Shown piece by piece: positions 11,106-20,824 of a stretch of 64,000 bases of DNA. The notes beneath the pieces were generated by a model. The model was not told where the DNA came from, ran no database searches, and saw nothing but the letters and a program-made list of their open reading frames with translations. This DNA is from Acanthaster planci. Lineage: Eukaryota > Echinodermata > Asteroidea > Valvatida > Acanthasteridae. The number at the start of each line of letters is the position of its first letter. Within the stretch, counting starts at the first letter, position 1. The DNA is taken from NCBI RefSeq assembly GCF_001949145.1, contig NW_019091371.1, positions 2,197,469 to 2,261,468 on the forward strand, read 5' to 3'. Made by a program: the position numbers and the translations under genes.

Positions 11106-12496
11106 ACTCAGGTGGTAAAAATATACACATCAATTTTCCTTATTTATTTAAGCTTATGAAATTGTGCGTGTCCGTGAGCCAATGTTTGATATCTAAACAG
11201 CCATATAAGTATGACGTAAAATGCAAGGTTGCTATATTTGCTACTTTCACTTCCATTATAAGTTTTTCTTAAAACGTCAAGTCACTACTGTATTCGAGGG
11301 GTAAACTTTAAGTTGCTAAACCCTGGCATATCGTTCCGCAAGTGGCCTGATCCACTGGGAGTTTGACGACTGCTGGCAAAAAGCGATGTCCTCTTCTTAA
11401 ACTTGATAAGTCCGCATCCAATTATGATTCGGAGCAGGATGGCATCCTCCTAAAAATCCAGGAAGTCTGCGTCCTGCCACAGTGATCATCTCAAAATGTT
11501 CACACCTTATATTCTCATGACTTCGGATCCCTTCAACAACTGTGTATAGCCATAGCCATTAAAAAACCTTTCTGAACACTTTCTTGCTACCAGTCGGCAA
11601 ACACTTTTAAATCCTGTTTTTAGTCCTGATGGACGGTGTGTAGCATTTAGGCAATGGTGTCTAGGAACTGGAGAACACAAGCATCTACACATCCTAAATA
11701 AAACGACAGCAAGATTGTGTTCCACAAAACACAAATTTTAAAGCCACAATGACAAAATATATCTTTTCTTGAGACAAATTAGAGCGATTTCAACCACCCG
11801 TACAGCAGCTCGCAGAACTCCACGATGTGGAACTGAAGGCAACTATTACTTTTGAGCAACCAAAAAGGGGAGTCGGGATATCTTATTAAAGGGTGTGTGG
11901 TATTTTACTGCTGACCACCTCGCTATTGCCTTACAGGTGTTTTAACCAATGGGATCAACTGTTACCTCCCAGCAGAGATTCGAAAATGTTGATAGCAACA
12001 GAGCTGGCAAATTAAGCGGCTCTAGCAATAATATCTTCCCTAAACCGGGCCAATGCAAATACCATGAAGACAAATTATTATTTTAATAAATACGTGTATA
12101 ATGGTGATACACGCGCTGCCTTGGGTAAGCATCACGATCCACAGAAGGCTCTAGTTGTAATGAAAGCATTATGCAATTTCTGAGCGGGCGTATGGAGAGT
12201 TCGTTTCAGGGTGGATCTACCAAAATTGGGGGAGGGGGTGATCTCAAATATATAAGGAACGCGTCGGCCACGAACCCTCTGCACCTAGGCAAATTATTGT
12301 ACGTGATTTCTTCACCATTTCATCTCGTTGCGTGCGAAGCCATAGACAAAGTTGTCATCGCAGAGATACGTTGTCGATTGATAAATTAAAAAAAAATTAA
12401 TTAAAGATTAAAATTTACTTAAATTTTGTACGGGTATTCATCAACTTGCTATCGTTATTGCGGTGACAGCTCCTTCACCGATCTCGTTTTCTCGTC
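11106..12496. other. intergenic, nothing recognised
   Basis: AT-rich, with a minus-strand open frame at 11507-11734 that lacks any start or splice context. A donor-like GG|GTAAGC follows a short open stretch at about 12100-12124, but no supported exon could be built. Confidence 0.4.
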
Positions 12497-12541
12497 ATGG
12501 CCAAAAGGAAATTGGATGTGAAACTCAATGGAATACTACAG
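12497..12541 (+). CDS. candidate first coding exon (15 codons)
   Basis: An ATG in near-ideal context (G at -3, G at +4) opens MAKRKLDVKLNGILQ and runs straight into a strong donor, CAG|GTGAGA, in phase 0. The peptide is basic. The next acceptor, 75 bp downstream at 12616, is itself followed at once by a donor, so the following exon is not clear. The gene would run rightwards through the DIRS fragment, which lies in the opposite direction. Confidence 0.4.
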
Positions 12542-12593
12542 GTGAGAAAACTTTGGAATTGACCATTTTTCAGGGGTAAAGGAAAGTAAAGTT

Positions 12594-12622
12594 TAGATTC
12601 AACCATTTTCCTACAGGTAAGA
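12594..12622 (+). other. acceptor-donor junction (recursive splice site type)
   Basis: The sequence 'caaccattttcctacag' is directly followed by 'gtaagag', giving a 3' splice site fused to a near-perfect 5' splice site at 12616/12617. It lies 75 bp inside the proposed first intron of the 12497 exon. Confidence 0.4.
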
Positions 12623-12669
12623 GGGAAAAAGGAATGTACAAAATAAAAAGGTCTGTGACACACAGTTAA

Positions 12670-12868
12670 GGTTGTTCCCGCCTGAAACCGGTGACGCGGA
12701 ACTGTAAATAACTTACATTGCCATGAGGCAAAGTATTGCTATTCAGCAAAAATTACGGAGATTGTTCCCGCCCTTAGCCGGTGACGCAGAACTGCAATCA
12801 GACAAAGAACTGGTACTGTGGCAATCAGCGATTGTTTCCACCCAAAGCAGATGGAGCAGTAAATCATT
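12670..12868. repeat. three degenerate direct repeats
   Basis: A motif of about 35 bp starting 'attgttcccgcc' and containing 'ccggtgacgc' and 'gaactg' occurs near 12672 and 12764. A worn third copy ('attgtttccaccc...') lies near 12830. They border the DIRS remnant and may belong to its non-coding end. Confidence 0.45.
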
Positions 12869-12976
12869 TTGGAATGTACCTGTGTGGTACAAAGCCTTCG
12901 ATATGAAGGTTCAAACGGCAATTACAAATGACAGAATGCAAAATTACCCAATTCTTATGAACAAATTAACAAGGAT

Positions 12977-14140
12977 TTACTCCAGTATACAATATCTTTG
13001 GTGCCAACCATCCTTAGTTATCAATATCAAACGCTGTGATTGGACAGCAATTTCAATGCTGTGCGCACTCGGTATGACTAGTCCAACGAAGAGGAAATCA
13101 TCCAGATAATTGACAACGTGAGGGGATTCTGCCACCTTACGAGTACAGTACTCCAGGAAAGTACTGAACCGCTCAAACGTAATACAGGATATTGCACGGC
13201 CCATAGGCATGCAGTTATCGAAATAGAAGTTATAGGCATGCAGTTATCGAAAAACCAAGCAAATCAAAATCGCGTGGATGGACGGGAAGTAAACGAAAGG
13301 CTGATTTAATATCCGACTTGGCCATCAGGGCACTTCGTGGTAAACCTGCAATCATAGTTATTGCCTCATCAAAACTCGTGTATGAAACGGTGCTGTCTGC
13401 GGGATCAATGAAATCATTCACAGAATTGCTGATAGGGATGGCAAATTATGGATTAACCTAAATTCACCCGGAGTCTCTTTGGGCACCAGGCCCACAGGTG
13501 AACAACAGAAATGAGGAAGAGGCTGGGACAAAAACGGGCCAGCAACGCGACCCAAAGCAACTTCACGATCAATTTTTGACTGCTGATTGTTGGGATGTTT
13601 GTGAGCAAATTCAGAATTACGAGCACACGTACTAACGGGTCCTGAATAACCTATGCGAAAACCGTGCAAAAAAACCTTCTTGCAAAATGTGGGAGTCCTG
13701 AGTATTGGGATAAACGCGCAAAAAAAAGAGCATACTACTTTAATAGTTTTACCAAGATTGGCGCCAGCTGCTGGCACCCGTGCTGCGACGCGAGACTGGG
13801 GGTTTCCCAGACAAGGGGTTGCGTGGTGGCCAAATGCTCTGCAGGTGGAGCAGCGATGCGCAAAGCGACAGATGGTGAGATTGCATTGACCGCGGTTGAA
13901 ATCGTTACATGTGGGTTGACCACCGCCGGCGACTGGGTGTCGACAAGGCCCGAAATCGGACCAGGGGTTGGCGGCAGTGGAGGGGGCACGCTCGCGTTGC
14001 TGGTAGCGACGAAAAGTTTGCACCAAGCAGCATCAGCCAGAGTTCGGCGTCAATAGTTGTCCAAGAGCGCGACGGCAAACGCGCCTGGCGCAATCGAAAC
14101 TGGGTATCATGCTCTAGTAAAGTAAAGTTGCTTTTGCAAA
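12977..14140 (-). pseudogene. broken DIRS-type (tyrosine-recombinase) retrotransposon, gag end and reverse transcriptase
   Basis: Read on the minus strand from 14140 downwards. First comes a gag-like part with a Cys/His cluster (CNDFNRGQC, CRFAHRCSTC, FGHHATPC; within 13830-13930). Reverse transcriptase follows in three frames: SPVGLVPKETPGEFRLIHNL (ends about 13440), then KSDIKSAFRLLPVHPRDFDL (about 13265-13330), then the catalytic box YLDD (codons at 13097-13108) in VVNYLDDFLFVG. These motifs are typical of DIRS/Ngaro-like elements. Frame changes occur near 13420 and at a short tandem duplication (13204-13255), and downstream RNase H and recombinase parts are missing. It is a dead fragment. 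It lies antisense to the candidate exons at 12497 and 15025, possibly inside an intron. Confidence 0.8.
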
Positions 14141-14353
14141 TAGCAGACAGATTTATCTCTTCTCTAAACAAACGCCACAGCTGCTCAAGCAAAATTGACT
14201 AGGAGTTCACTCCAAAGCTACTAGCATCTTAAGGTCACGCCAGTAAATAGTTAAAGGCATTAAATCATCGTTCTAACAACCGCGAGTGACCACTACTGAC
14301 CCACTTAGTGACAAGGATCATCCAATGTCCCGTGATGATAAATTACTTGAAGC

Positions 14354-14596
14354 TGCAATTTATTTTGCCTCAAATTGATTATTTGTGTTTTCCTGTTTGT
14401 ATTTTATTTCCATTTCTCTATTTTTTATTTTTAGTTTTATTTTGTTTATTTATATTTAAATCTAATTTTGTTTTATTTTTCATTCTGTATTTTTTCTTTC
14501 TCATTTTATTTATTTATTTTTTTATTTCATTTGGTTTTTCGATATTTCATTTTTAATTGTTTTACCTATTTTTATTCATTGTTCTTAATTTTAGTT
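14354..14596 (+). repeat. T-rich low-complexity tract
   Basis: About 240 bp with very few A-free breaks but a strong excess of T on the plus strand ('attttatttcc', 'tttatttatttattt'). The strand bias is sharp at both edges. The open frame inside is only Phe, Leu and Ile codons. It lies just beyond the gag end of the DIRS remnant. Confidence 0.6.
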
Positions 14597-15024
14597 AGCT
14601 CACAACATTGTCTACACGCTTGAGATGCGCCTGGACAACCTTAACACTAAAATCTATTGAAAACACAGCCTTCTTGAATCGGTATGGTGTTCACGTTGGA
14701 TTTGACGTAACACTTTGACCAGGCATGAAAGTACATGAATCGGCACGCGTGCGTTCATTTCCCCTGTTGAGCGACAGCTACCAAGAAAATGAAAAGTGAC
14801 CATAACTATTGAAATACTGTGACGTGCCACCGAACCATTTCCCAGAATGTATTCTTGTTCAACCTACTCGTCTGGCTACGTTGCATCGTTGACGTGAGAC
14901 TGAAATTTCTTGAACCACACATCCCAAGCCGGAAAGCTAAAGTAACCGTACATGTACAAATTCAGATGAAACGTGATCATGTGAATCTGAGATCAGAAAC
15001 TGTCAATCACTCTGCTGAAATGCG

Positions 15025-15163
15025 ATGGCCAACGCTAATTTAAACATGGTTGAATTCGACGAATGTATTCGCTTTACAGTCCGTTCCGGGTATAAGTTGG
15101 CGACGGAACTGGAATTTATCCGCTCTGAGCGTGTCTATGCTCCGGACCGACAGAGGACTACAG
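15025..15163 (+). CDS. candidate first coding exon, unknown protein (46 codons)
   Basis: The ATG has G at -3 and G at +4. The frame encodes 46 residues with natural codon use, starting MANANLNMVEFDECIRF and ending YAPDRQRTT, and ends at a donor, ACAG|GTAGAG (phase 1). A second donor six bases on, AGA|GTAAGA, would be in phase 0. The frame is closed just upstream (TGA at 15016), with no acceptor between, so this is a true start. Downstream exons were not found before the MITE at 15434. A nuclear or cytosolic protein is more likely than a secreted one, since there is no signal peptide. Confidence 0.5.
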
Positions 15164-15433
15164 GTAGAGTAAGATGACACATTTTTCAGGGATGCTCATT
15201 TTGGGCTTAGTGACGACAGATGCTCGAATGTAATTAAGCCACAGATGTCTGCGAAGGCCAAAGGCTTAATACTGCGTTATCATTCAGGAAGAGAACAGGT
15301 CTCTAATGATTTTGTGAGTAGCATTCGTGAATGGCCGGAAGATTATTTGAAAATAATGCTTGCAAGTTAGTATAAAGTCTTGTGGTCATGAAAAGGCAGT
15401 TCAAAGACAGGTCAAGATGAAAATCCTATCCAA

Positions 15434-15607
15434 TACGGGCCATTCACAGCAGTGCACCACCCAGAGTTTGCAATACGTTGGCCAATTACCACGCACGAAA
15501 TCTGTCGACCCTTTCCAAACGCGCAGTGGGTTGACAGATTTGTCGCATTGTGATTAGCCAACATGTTGCAAACTATTGGTGGCGCACTGTTGTGAAACGG
15601 CCATAGT
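15434..15607. mobile_element. MITE family A, copy 2
   Basis: The same near-palindrome as at 3892: outer arm 'gggccattcacagcagtgca' and inverted 'gtgaaacggcc', with inner 'ctgtcgaccctttccaaa' and 'ttgacagatt'. About 174 bp, non-coding. Confidence 0.75.
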
Positions 15608-15945
15608 GTACACCTTATACAGAGAACATAACTCAGAAGAGGGAAGACAGCAAGCACCTAGCATCAACAAACATCAAGGTCCGACTGCAGACAAGTACTT
15701 AAAGTATCATTTACGAGAATTAAGGTTATCGCATAGTTTGCACATTTCACCAAGCTATTATTCAAGAAACTAGAGGGCTTCATGTTTAAGTTCAAGCCTT
15801 CTATACATTCGTTAACATATGCACGTAAAATTGTAGTTAGGTACCCTTTTTTAGTCTACGCACTTCATTGACTCACGCACTTAGCAACCACAAACTGCAC
15901 CCAACCAATCTCACACATACAAATCTAAATCAAGGAAGGCTGGAA

Positions 15946-16212
15946 CTAAAGACTGAAAATTTCGTAGCTTCTTTTTAAAAAGAGGAAGGGGCAGTACAAA
16001 TATAAACTTTGCAACGTTGCGACGTGTACAAAAATTGTAATATTTTCAGTATTTTGCAAAGGTATAGTTGCAATGAAATTTGAACCATCACAATATTTTT
16101 GCATGTTTAATGCAAAACTATTTGCGATTTGTGATGTCCCATCAGCGCCACCGTAAAGTGAAGTAATGCAAGAAATCAGGAGAAACACAAAAAGAATTAC
16201 ATCATCATGCAT
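15946..16212 (-). CDS. candidate secreted protein, signal-peptide exon
   Basis: The minus-strand ATG at 16212 (context AAAATG) opens a clear signal peptide, MHDDVILFVFLLISCITSLY, with cleavage likely near GGA (residues 21-23). The rest (…SFALNMQKYCDGSNF…) has an N-glycosylation site NIT and two further cysteines. The frame stays open for 88 residues to a TAG at 15946-15948. It could be a complete small secreted protein, or a first exon using a donor such as G|GTGGCG just after the signal peptide. A TATA-like 'tatttatatatcc' lies about 160 bp upstream (near 16370). Family unknown. Confidence 0.4.
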   Translation of the reverse strand: MHDDVILFVFLLISCITSLYGGADGTSQIANSFALNMQKYCDGSNFIATIPLQNTENITIFVHVATLQSLYLYCPFLFLKRSYEIFSL

Positions 16213-16912
16213 TTTGTCGGCAAACGTTATCCAAGCGAAGATTATTAAATATCAAAGGGAGCGAACGCTTCCTGGAGACACTAAACCACACAAAGCAAAT
16301 CAAATCATCGTAGGGATAAAAATTGGCGACAAAATGTAATTTGAGTAACGACACGAAATACCAGCGGATATATAAATAGAAACAAAAACTGGGACTGCTT
16401 GTTTTTTAACTTTAATTCTCCTTTTCAAAGGAACAACACGAGATGAAGTGGTACCCATAGCACCATTCGTTACAAAATGGTGTTTACTGTTTTTTTAACT
16501 GGATATAAGCTATAAGCAACTTGACAGCTACAATACTGCCTCACTTTTTTCTACATTTGCTGCAATAGATACTGTTTCCAGTTATATTTATGGTTTGTAT
16601 TGACAGACACAAACAGAGGGAGCGATTTGCAGATCAAAATGACTAAGAAAACTACGTGAAATTCGGGGCATCTTATGTAAGGAATAAAGTTATGCTCAAA
16701 GAAAGTTGGAAGTATATTCTATATTACGAAGGCTGAATCTGTTTTCAAAAACACCCTATTGCGAGTACTAATGCACTAATGTACAGGCATGTCGAGTTGC
16801 GTTTAGCCTTGTGGATTAAACTTATGGTATTGGAATTCGAATATAATTATCATGGAGTAGAAATAAGCAGTTCACATTCAATTTCCTTTGAGCATTAATG
16901 TTTACTGTTCCA

Positions 16913-17101
16913 TTAATTAAATGCAACAACATGGTAATTTCTTGAGAACTTTCGTGGAAGACTCTTTTGGATTTGTTGACTAGTTTCTGGCTGTGGATTC
17001 TTGTAACGTGGAGAATCTTCTAGCTTTCGAAGTAATCGGTATAACGGGCGTTTGCCACACGTTGGGAGTGATGTCTGGTTGTCTGGATGAAGGCTTCGGT
17101 T
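16913..17101 (-). CDS. terminal exon, unknown protein with an amidation-type site
   Basis: A very strong minus-strand acceptor (T-rich tract, TTTTGCAG) ends at 17102. It is followed by a phase-0 exon of 62 residues and a TAA stop. The peptide starts NRSLHPDNQTSLPTCGKR, then PLYRLLRKLEDSPRYK. The Cys-Gly-Lys-Arg is what a prohormone with a C-terminal Cys-amide would show, but one tribasic-rich stretch is weak proof. The upstream exon should lie at higher coordinates. A good donor (GTG|GTAAGT) on the minus strand near 17442 and a CRE at 17525 may belong to its 5' end, but I could not join them to a coding frame. Confidence 0.5.
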   Translation of the reverse strand, partial: NRSLHPDNQTSLPTCGKRPLYRLLRKLEDSPRYKNPQPETSQQIQKSLPRKFSRNYHVVAFN

Positions 17102-17524
17102 CTGCAAAATTCGAAAGAAAAATCGTAATGTGTCAGGCGTGACTTTTTCATGAGCTTGTCGGCAGGAGGTTACCCCGTTGATCGTACTACGATACGGCCA
17201 CGTTTAACAAAAAGTGATCAACAAAACAGGAAGAAGAATCTGGCCACCATCGGACAGAGCTGCTTTCAAAGGGAAACATCGCTTGACAGATATTCGCCGC
17301 GAACCAGTGGCGATGAGCAGGAATTGCATAACACTTCGGCTGGCAACCTGGTGTGGTTGAGTGCGGTGTTTTTTTTTTTTTCTGTTCTAGACAGTTTTTA
17401 TTCTCTTCTAGACAATATCACCAGGTCCAACAACTTACCACTGATAATAAAACAAGGCTTTTTCTTGCGGAACGTGAAAGTAGTATCACCTAATACGAGC
17501 GATTCATAATCCAATTCGTAAGTG

Positions 17525-17532
17525 TGACGTCA
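17525..17532. promoter_or_regulatory. full cAMP response element
   Basis: A perfect palindrome TGACGTCA, the CREB/ATF consensus. About 80 bp to the left on the minus strand is a strong donor (CAGTG|GTAAGT), as expected for a short non-coding first exon of the gene that ends at 16913. The link is inference. Confidence 0.35.
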
Positions 17533-17700
17533 CTTCAGTTTAAACCACGCCCACTGCACACGTGCACTACAAGTAGCGTTACATGCAATGATCGCCGTTT
17601 ACATGGAACCATGTAACTGGAGGTAAACGCACAACTTCAGCGATCGTCCAACGGAAGCCTGCATATCGGGGCGCCTCCGCCTTTGTGACAAAGTCACTTA

Positions 17701-17866
17701 CGAACCGGATAGTGCGCCTCCAAGAGTTTGCCACGCATTGACAAATCACGACGCGCGAAATCTGTCGACCCTTTCTAAACGCGCATTATGTAGCCAGATT
17801 TCGTACATCGTGATTGGCCAACGCGTTACAAACTCCTGGAGGCGCAGTGTAATAAATCACCCGTAT
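17701..17866. mobile_element. MITE family A, copy 3
   Basis: It matches the other copies through 'gtgcgcctccaagagtttgc', 'ctgtcgaccctttctaaa' and 'gtgattggccaacgcgtt'. The outermost arm is partly lost on the left. Non-coding. Confidence 0.7.
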
Positions 17867-17919
17867 TCTGTGGTATGGATTTAATGCTAATAAGTGAAGC
17901 TCAAGCTGATCGTTTCATA

Positions 17920-18167
17920 TGTACGTTCTTGGGGTGCGTTGCGTACACGATGCGTTCATGCGTTTCACTCTTACGGACACAAAAATCGACTCATTAACAT
18001 GACAATCGTGCCCGTTGCGTTCTGCCGTCAAAATCGCCCTGGGAGCGATTTTGACGGATACACAACGATTGGTTCAAGTGTTAACGCGCTATGGAAAGGT
18101 GCCATGCCCTCTGTTAAATGCTTGCATGATTTGGCATGGACACGGGTGTACGCATCAAGCGCGCGTT
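17920..18167. mobile_element. non-autonomous element family B, copy 1
   Basis: The ends form an imperfect inverted repeat (GCGTTGCGTACAC and GTGTACGCATCAAG). The interior shares near-identical sequence with 22606-22760, including 'gatgcgttcatgcgtttcac'. A 13-bp perfect hairpin (CCGTCAAAATCGC / GCGATTTTGACGG) lies at 18027-18059. No coding capacity. Confidence 0.6.
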
Positions 18168-18497
18168 AAAGGAGCATGAACATAGAAGTGTTTTGTTCGC
18201 GAAAAAATTGGGCTCTTCAAGCAGAACAAAGAAAAAGGACCTTTTGCCTTATTAATCCCCCCCCCCCAAAAAAAACGAGGGCGCAAATTTTGCATCTTTA
18301 GCAGACAAGGGCTGGAACAACAAATTATTCAAAATTAAAACCACAATGAAATCATTACTTTTTTTAAAATGTTTATGAAGAGTCGTTTGCCCTTTATCTG
18401 GGTTTATCTGGGCAAAACTAGATCGGAGGATTGGATTTTTGGACACTTTGTCACTACCCACCTGTGAATTTTGTCGTCGTCGATCGCGGTTTCCCTA

Positions 18498-18803
18498 CTA
18501 TTCTGGGCTCTGGTCAGCCTCCTTCAAGCTCTTGGCGGCCCGTTCCTGCCTTTTCCCAAACAGGCCACCGGCGGAGCACAACGCAGGGGACCAAGGGCAC
18601 CATCGCTCTTCTTTAAGCTGGCCCGTCGACTTCTCCGCCTCGTGGTGACCAGCCAGGAACTGGGGGCTCATGTGGCCCCCAGTGAACCGTCTTGCCAGCT
18701 CGCCCTCGTCGCGTTCGGCCGTTCCCTCGTCCGCATGAGCGAGTAGCAGGGAAGCGGCCAGGAAGAGCTGCACTGCAGCGCAGAAGACAACACCTTTCGT
18801 CAT
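18498..18803 (-). CDS. neuropeptide-type precursor with a cyclic amidated peptide, paralogue 2
   Basis: 101 residues in one exon. The signal peptide is residues 1-24 (MTKGVVFCAAVQLFLAASLL, cut after AHA). RR at 38-39 is a possible convertase site. The likely product is WCPWSPALCSAGGLF (68-82), with the Cys69-Cys76 ring, G83 as amide donor and K84-R85 as cleavage site; its N-terminal side follows R67. The remnant ends ADQSPE. It aligns along its whole length with the gene at 10584: signal peptide, a middle block with SP...L and EAxKS, the ring CPWxPALC, GG-x-x-GKR, and the last residues. The tail differs (GGLF against GGMH), so the two peptides may differ in receptor preference. The ATG lies about 60 bp below a TATA box in a shared block. 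Expected to be secreted and to act as a neuropeptide or hormone; family not recognised. Confidence 0.85.
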   Translation of the reverse strand: MTKGVVFCAAVQLFLAASLLLAHADEGTAERDEGELARRFTGGHMSPQFLAGHHEAEKSTGQLKEERWCPWSPALCSAGGLFGKRQERAAKSLKEADQSPE

Positions 18804-18857
18804 TTCGAATTTCCGATTTGAGTCGAACAGTCAGAAGTAAATGGCATCAAACGCCCA

Positions 18858-18891
18858 GCCTTTATATGGGTTTTCGGTGCAGTTTCAAGTA
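18858..18891 (-). promoter_or_regulatory. core promoter of paralogue 2 (TATA and conserved upstream block)
   Basis: On the minus strand it reads CTTGAAACT, a short variable stretch, then AAAACCCATATAAAGGC, as at 10951-10984. Spacing to the ATG is within three bases of paralogue 1, which supports a shared, conserved start region. Confidence 0.65.
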
Positions 18892-20490
18892 GGTTAAGTA
18901 AGCAGTGTACTAATAATCCCAACAACTGAAATAGCTATCCGGACTCTTTGTATTTGGTTTCTTCGCACTCTCATCTTACTCAATTAAACGGGATTAATAA
19001 CTTCAACAATTGTTGTCGATCTTTTTACTCGAAGAAACCCTTAAACATGAAACAAAATATGTTCATAATAAAACGAAAACAGAATTTGCTGCATTGAGGC
19101 AAACTTTACAGTGGATTAAGATTTCAATTATCCTTCGCACATTGCGCCATTCTGTGTTCTACTGACCACTAGAGTGTGCTCAGCGGTAATTAAATAACTA
19201 AATTATACAGCCGAACACGTCCATTTCGCGCTTAAGCAAACAGTACGTGATTTCCTTATTTGTCGCTCAGTACGTGCGAGGCTCTATGCAGACGGCTGTC
19301 GACGTAAGTGAAGCGTGGCCCACTTGAAAGATTTTTGGGCCTTAATTAAAACAGTCGTAAGTTTGCTCAGCACAGTGATACTAGTAAAGTTTTACCCACT
19401 ATTTCCAAGCTTAAACCTAGTTGATTAGAATTTGCGAATCGCTCACACACATAAGTCGTATTTTTTGTTATACATTGTATGTAGCGTGTGTTTTCCCACA
19501 AGTGGCTGGTAAAACTATGGTTGGCCGTCGGTGCAAAATTAACAGTAAAAGAATAATTTGCAAAGTGTTAAAAATCCTACGCATTTTTCAGACCATGAGA
19601 TAATAATACACGTGGTACTAAATACTAAATGAAAGTACACCCCTATCGAAAATTAATGGGACAAATGTCCGTGTTGGACAAATTTGAAGTAAAATCGAAA
19701 GCAAATCAAAAGGTGATATTTCTGCAACCTCTGGCCGTCAATACAAGTTGTAGGCAAAATGCGAGTGGTCTATAAAGACATCTTATTGTGATATTTTCTA
19801 TTTCACAGGAGCAGGTTTACAGCAATTACATTCGCTTGACAATGGCACGTGTGTGTACACTATTCATTGAAAATAAAAGATAGTTGTTTTCCAGCGCCAT
19901 GCACAACCAGAAAAGCCAGTGTGGTGTAACTGTCCGCAAGGACTTTCCATTATTTGGATTTGACCTATTGAAGATGGCATATGTGCGAGGCCCCGGGCGC
20001 GACCAAGAGAGGTCGCAACGATGGTGCGTTTGGCAGTAGACTGGTTCCCGTCCCGTACATATTCTCCAGACGTCTTATGACGTTGACCGAAGGCAGGGAC
20101 TGGCAGCGGGTAATAAAACCGGAGGAATCCTGCCGGTTTTATGTTAATAAGGAAACGATGCCTGCTCAATGCACAAATCAAGCAGGAGCTTATAGAATAT
20201 TTTGCCTTTTCTTTTTTGTTACCAAAATTACTTCACCAGAAATTGTTTTATCTGAAACTTTAACAAAATAACTACTTATTTGAAATAAATTGCCGTAAAA
20301 TTATTTATCGATGATATCCATTGAAAAAAATAAATTGTGATCAACAAAGGATTAGCAGGATAGTTACTTGTGCGTTATTCATCTTACAGTTCAAACGTAA
20401 TTCACGTTAAAACATTGCTTTGGCCTGAAAAACCTTAAATATTCAGCATCCAAATTGACTGGGCTAATCGCACACGTTGGACCGCAGCCA
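18892..20490. other. mostly intergenic; two very weak phase-matched exon candidates
   Basis: On the plus strand, 19271-19303 is a 33-nt open block (YVRGSMQTAVD) between a fair acceptor (TTTGTCGCTCAG) and a strong donor (GAC|GTAAGTG). 19809-19883 follows a strong acceptor (TTCTATTTCACAG) with EQVYSNYIRLTMARVC and a TAG stop, and an AATAAA lies just before the stop. Both are phase 0 and could join. No first exon was seen. The rest is AT-rich. Confidence 0.25.
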
Positions 20491-20614
20491 GCTACCGGTT
20501 CCTATATATGTATAATAAGGACGGGGACCAGTCCGCTTAAGTAGAAACTGCACTTCGCTGGTTCACAAACGACTATGAAATACGCCCGTTGCAGTCGCGT
20601 AGCTACCAACGAAA

Positions 20615-20824
20615 ATGAACACTCCCGACCAACGTGGCTCTTTTTCAACTGATAGCCAGTCGAGAACGAGAGTAAAAAAGTTCACTCAACGAGATTCCGG
20701 AACCCTTGCACGATCCATGAGGACATCAGACCGCCCAATCACGTTCTACAGAAACACTAATGTCAGAATTAAGTTGTGTTTTTCTAATAGTATTTTTGAA
20801 AGTCACTGTGTGAAGACGGGTTAA
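20615..20824 (+). CDS. weak candidate first exon below a TATA box
   Basis: A TATA-like 'cctatatatgtataa' at about 20501-20515 is followed by an ATG in good context (GAAAATGA). It opens MNTPDQRGSFSTDSQSRTR and could splice at AGA|GTAAAA or run to a stop at 20824. A short upstream ORF starts at about 20574 and overlaps it. Function unknown. Confidence 0.2.
   Translation: MNTPDQRGSFSTDSQSRTRVKKFTQRDSGTLARSMRTSDRPITFYRNTNVRIKLCFSNSIFESHCVKTG

Noticed and set aside
12723-14056. Several plus-strand frames
   Set aside because: Antisense shadows of the DIRS gag and reverse transcriptase on the minus strand.
18231-18270. C11 followed by an A run resembling a retroposon end
   Set aside because: No target-site duplication or element body could be found on either side.
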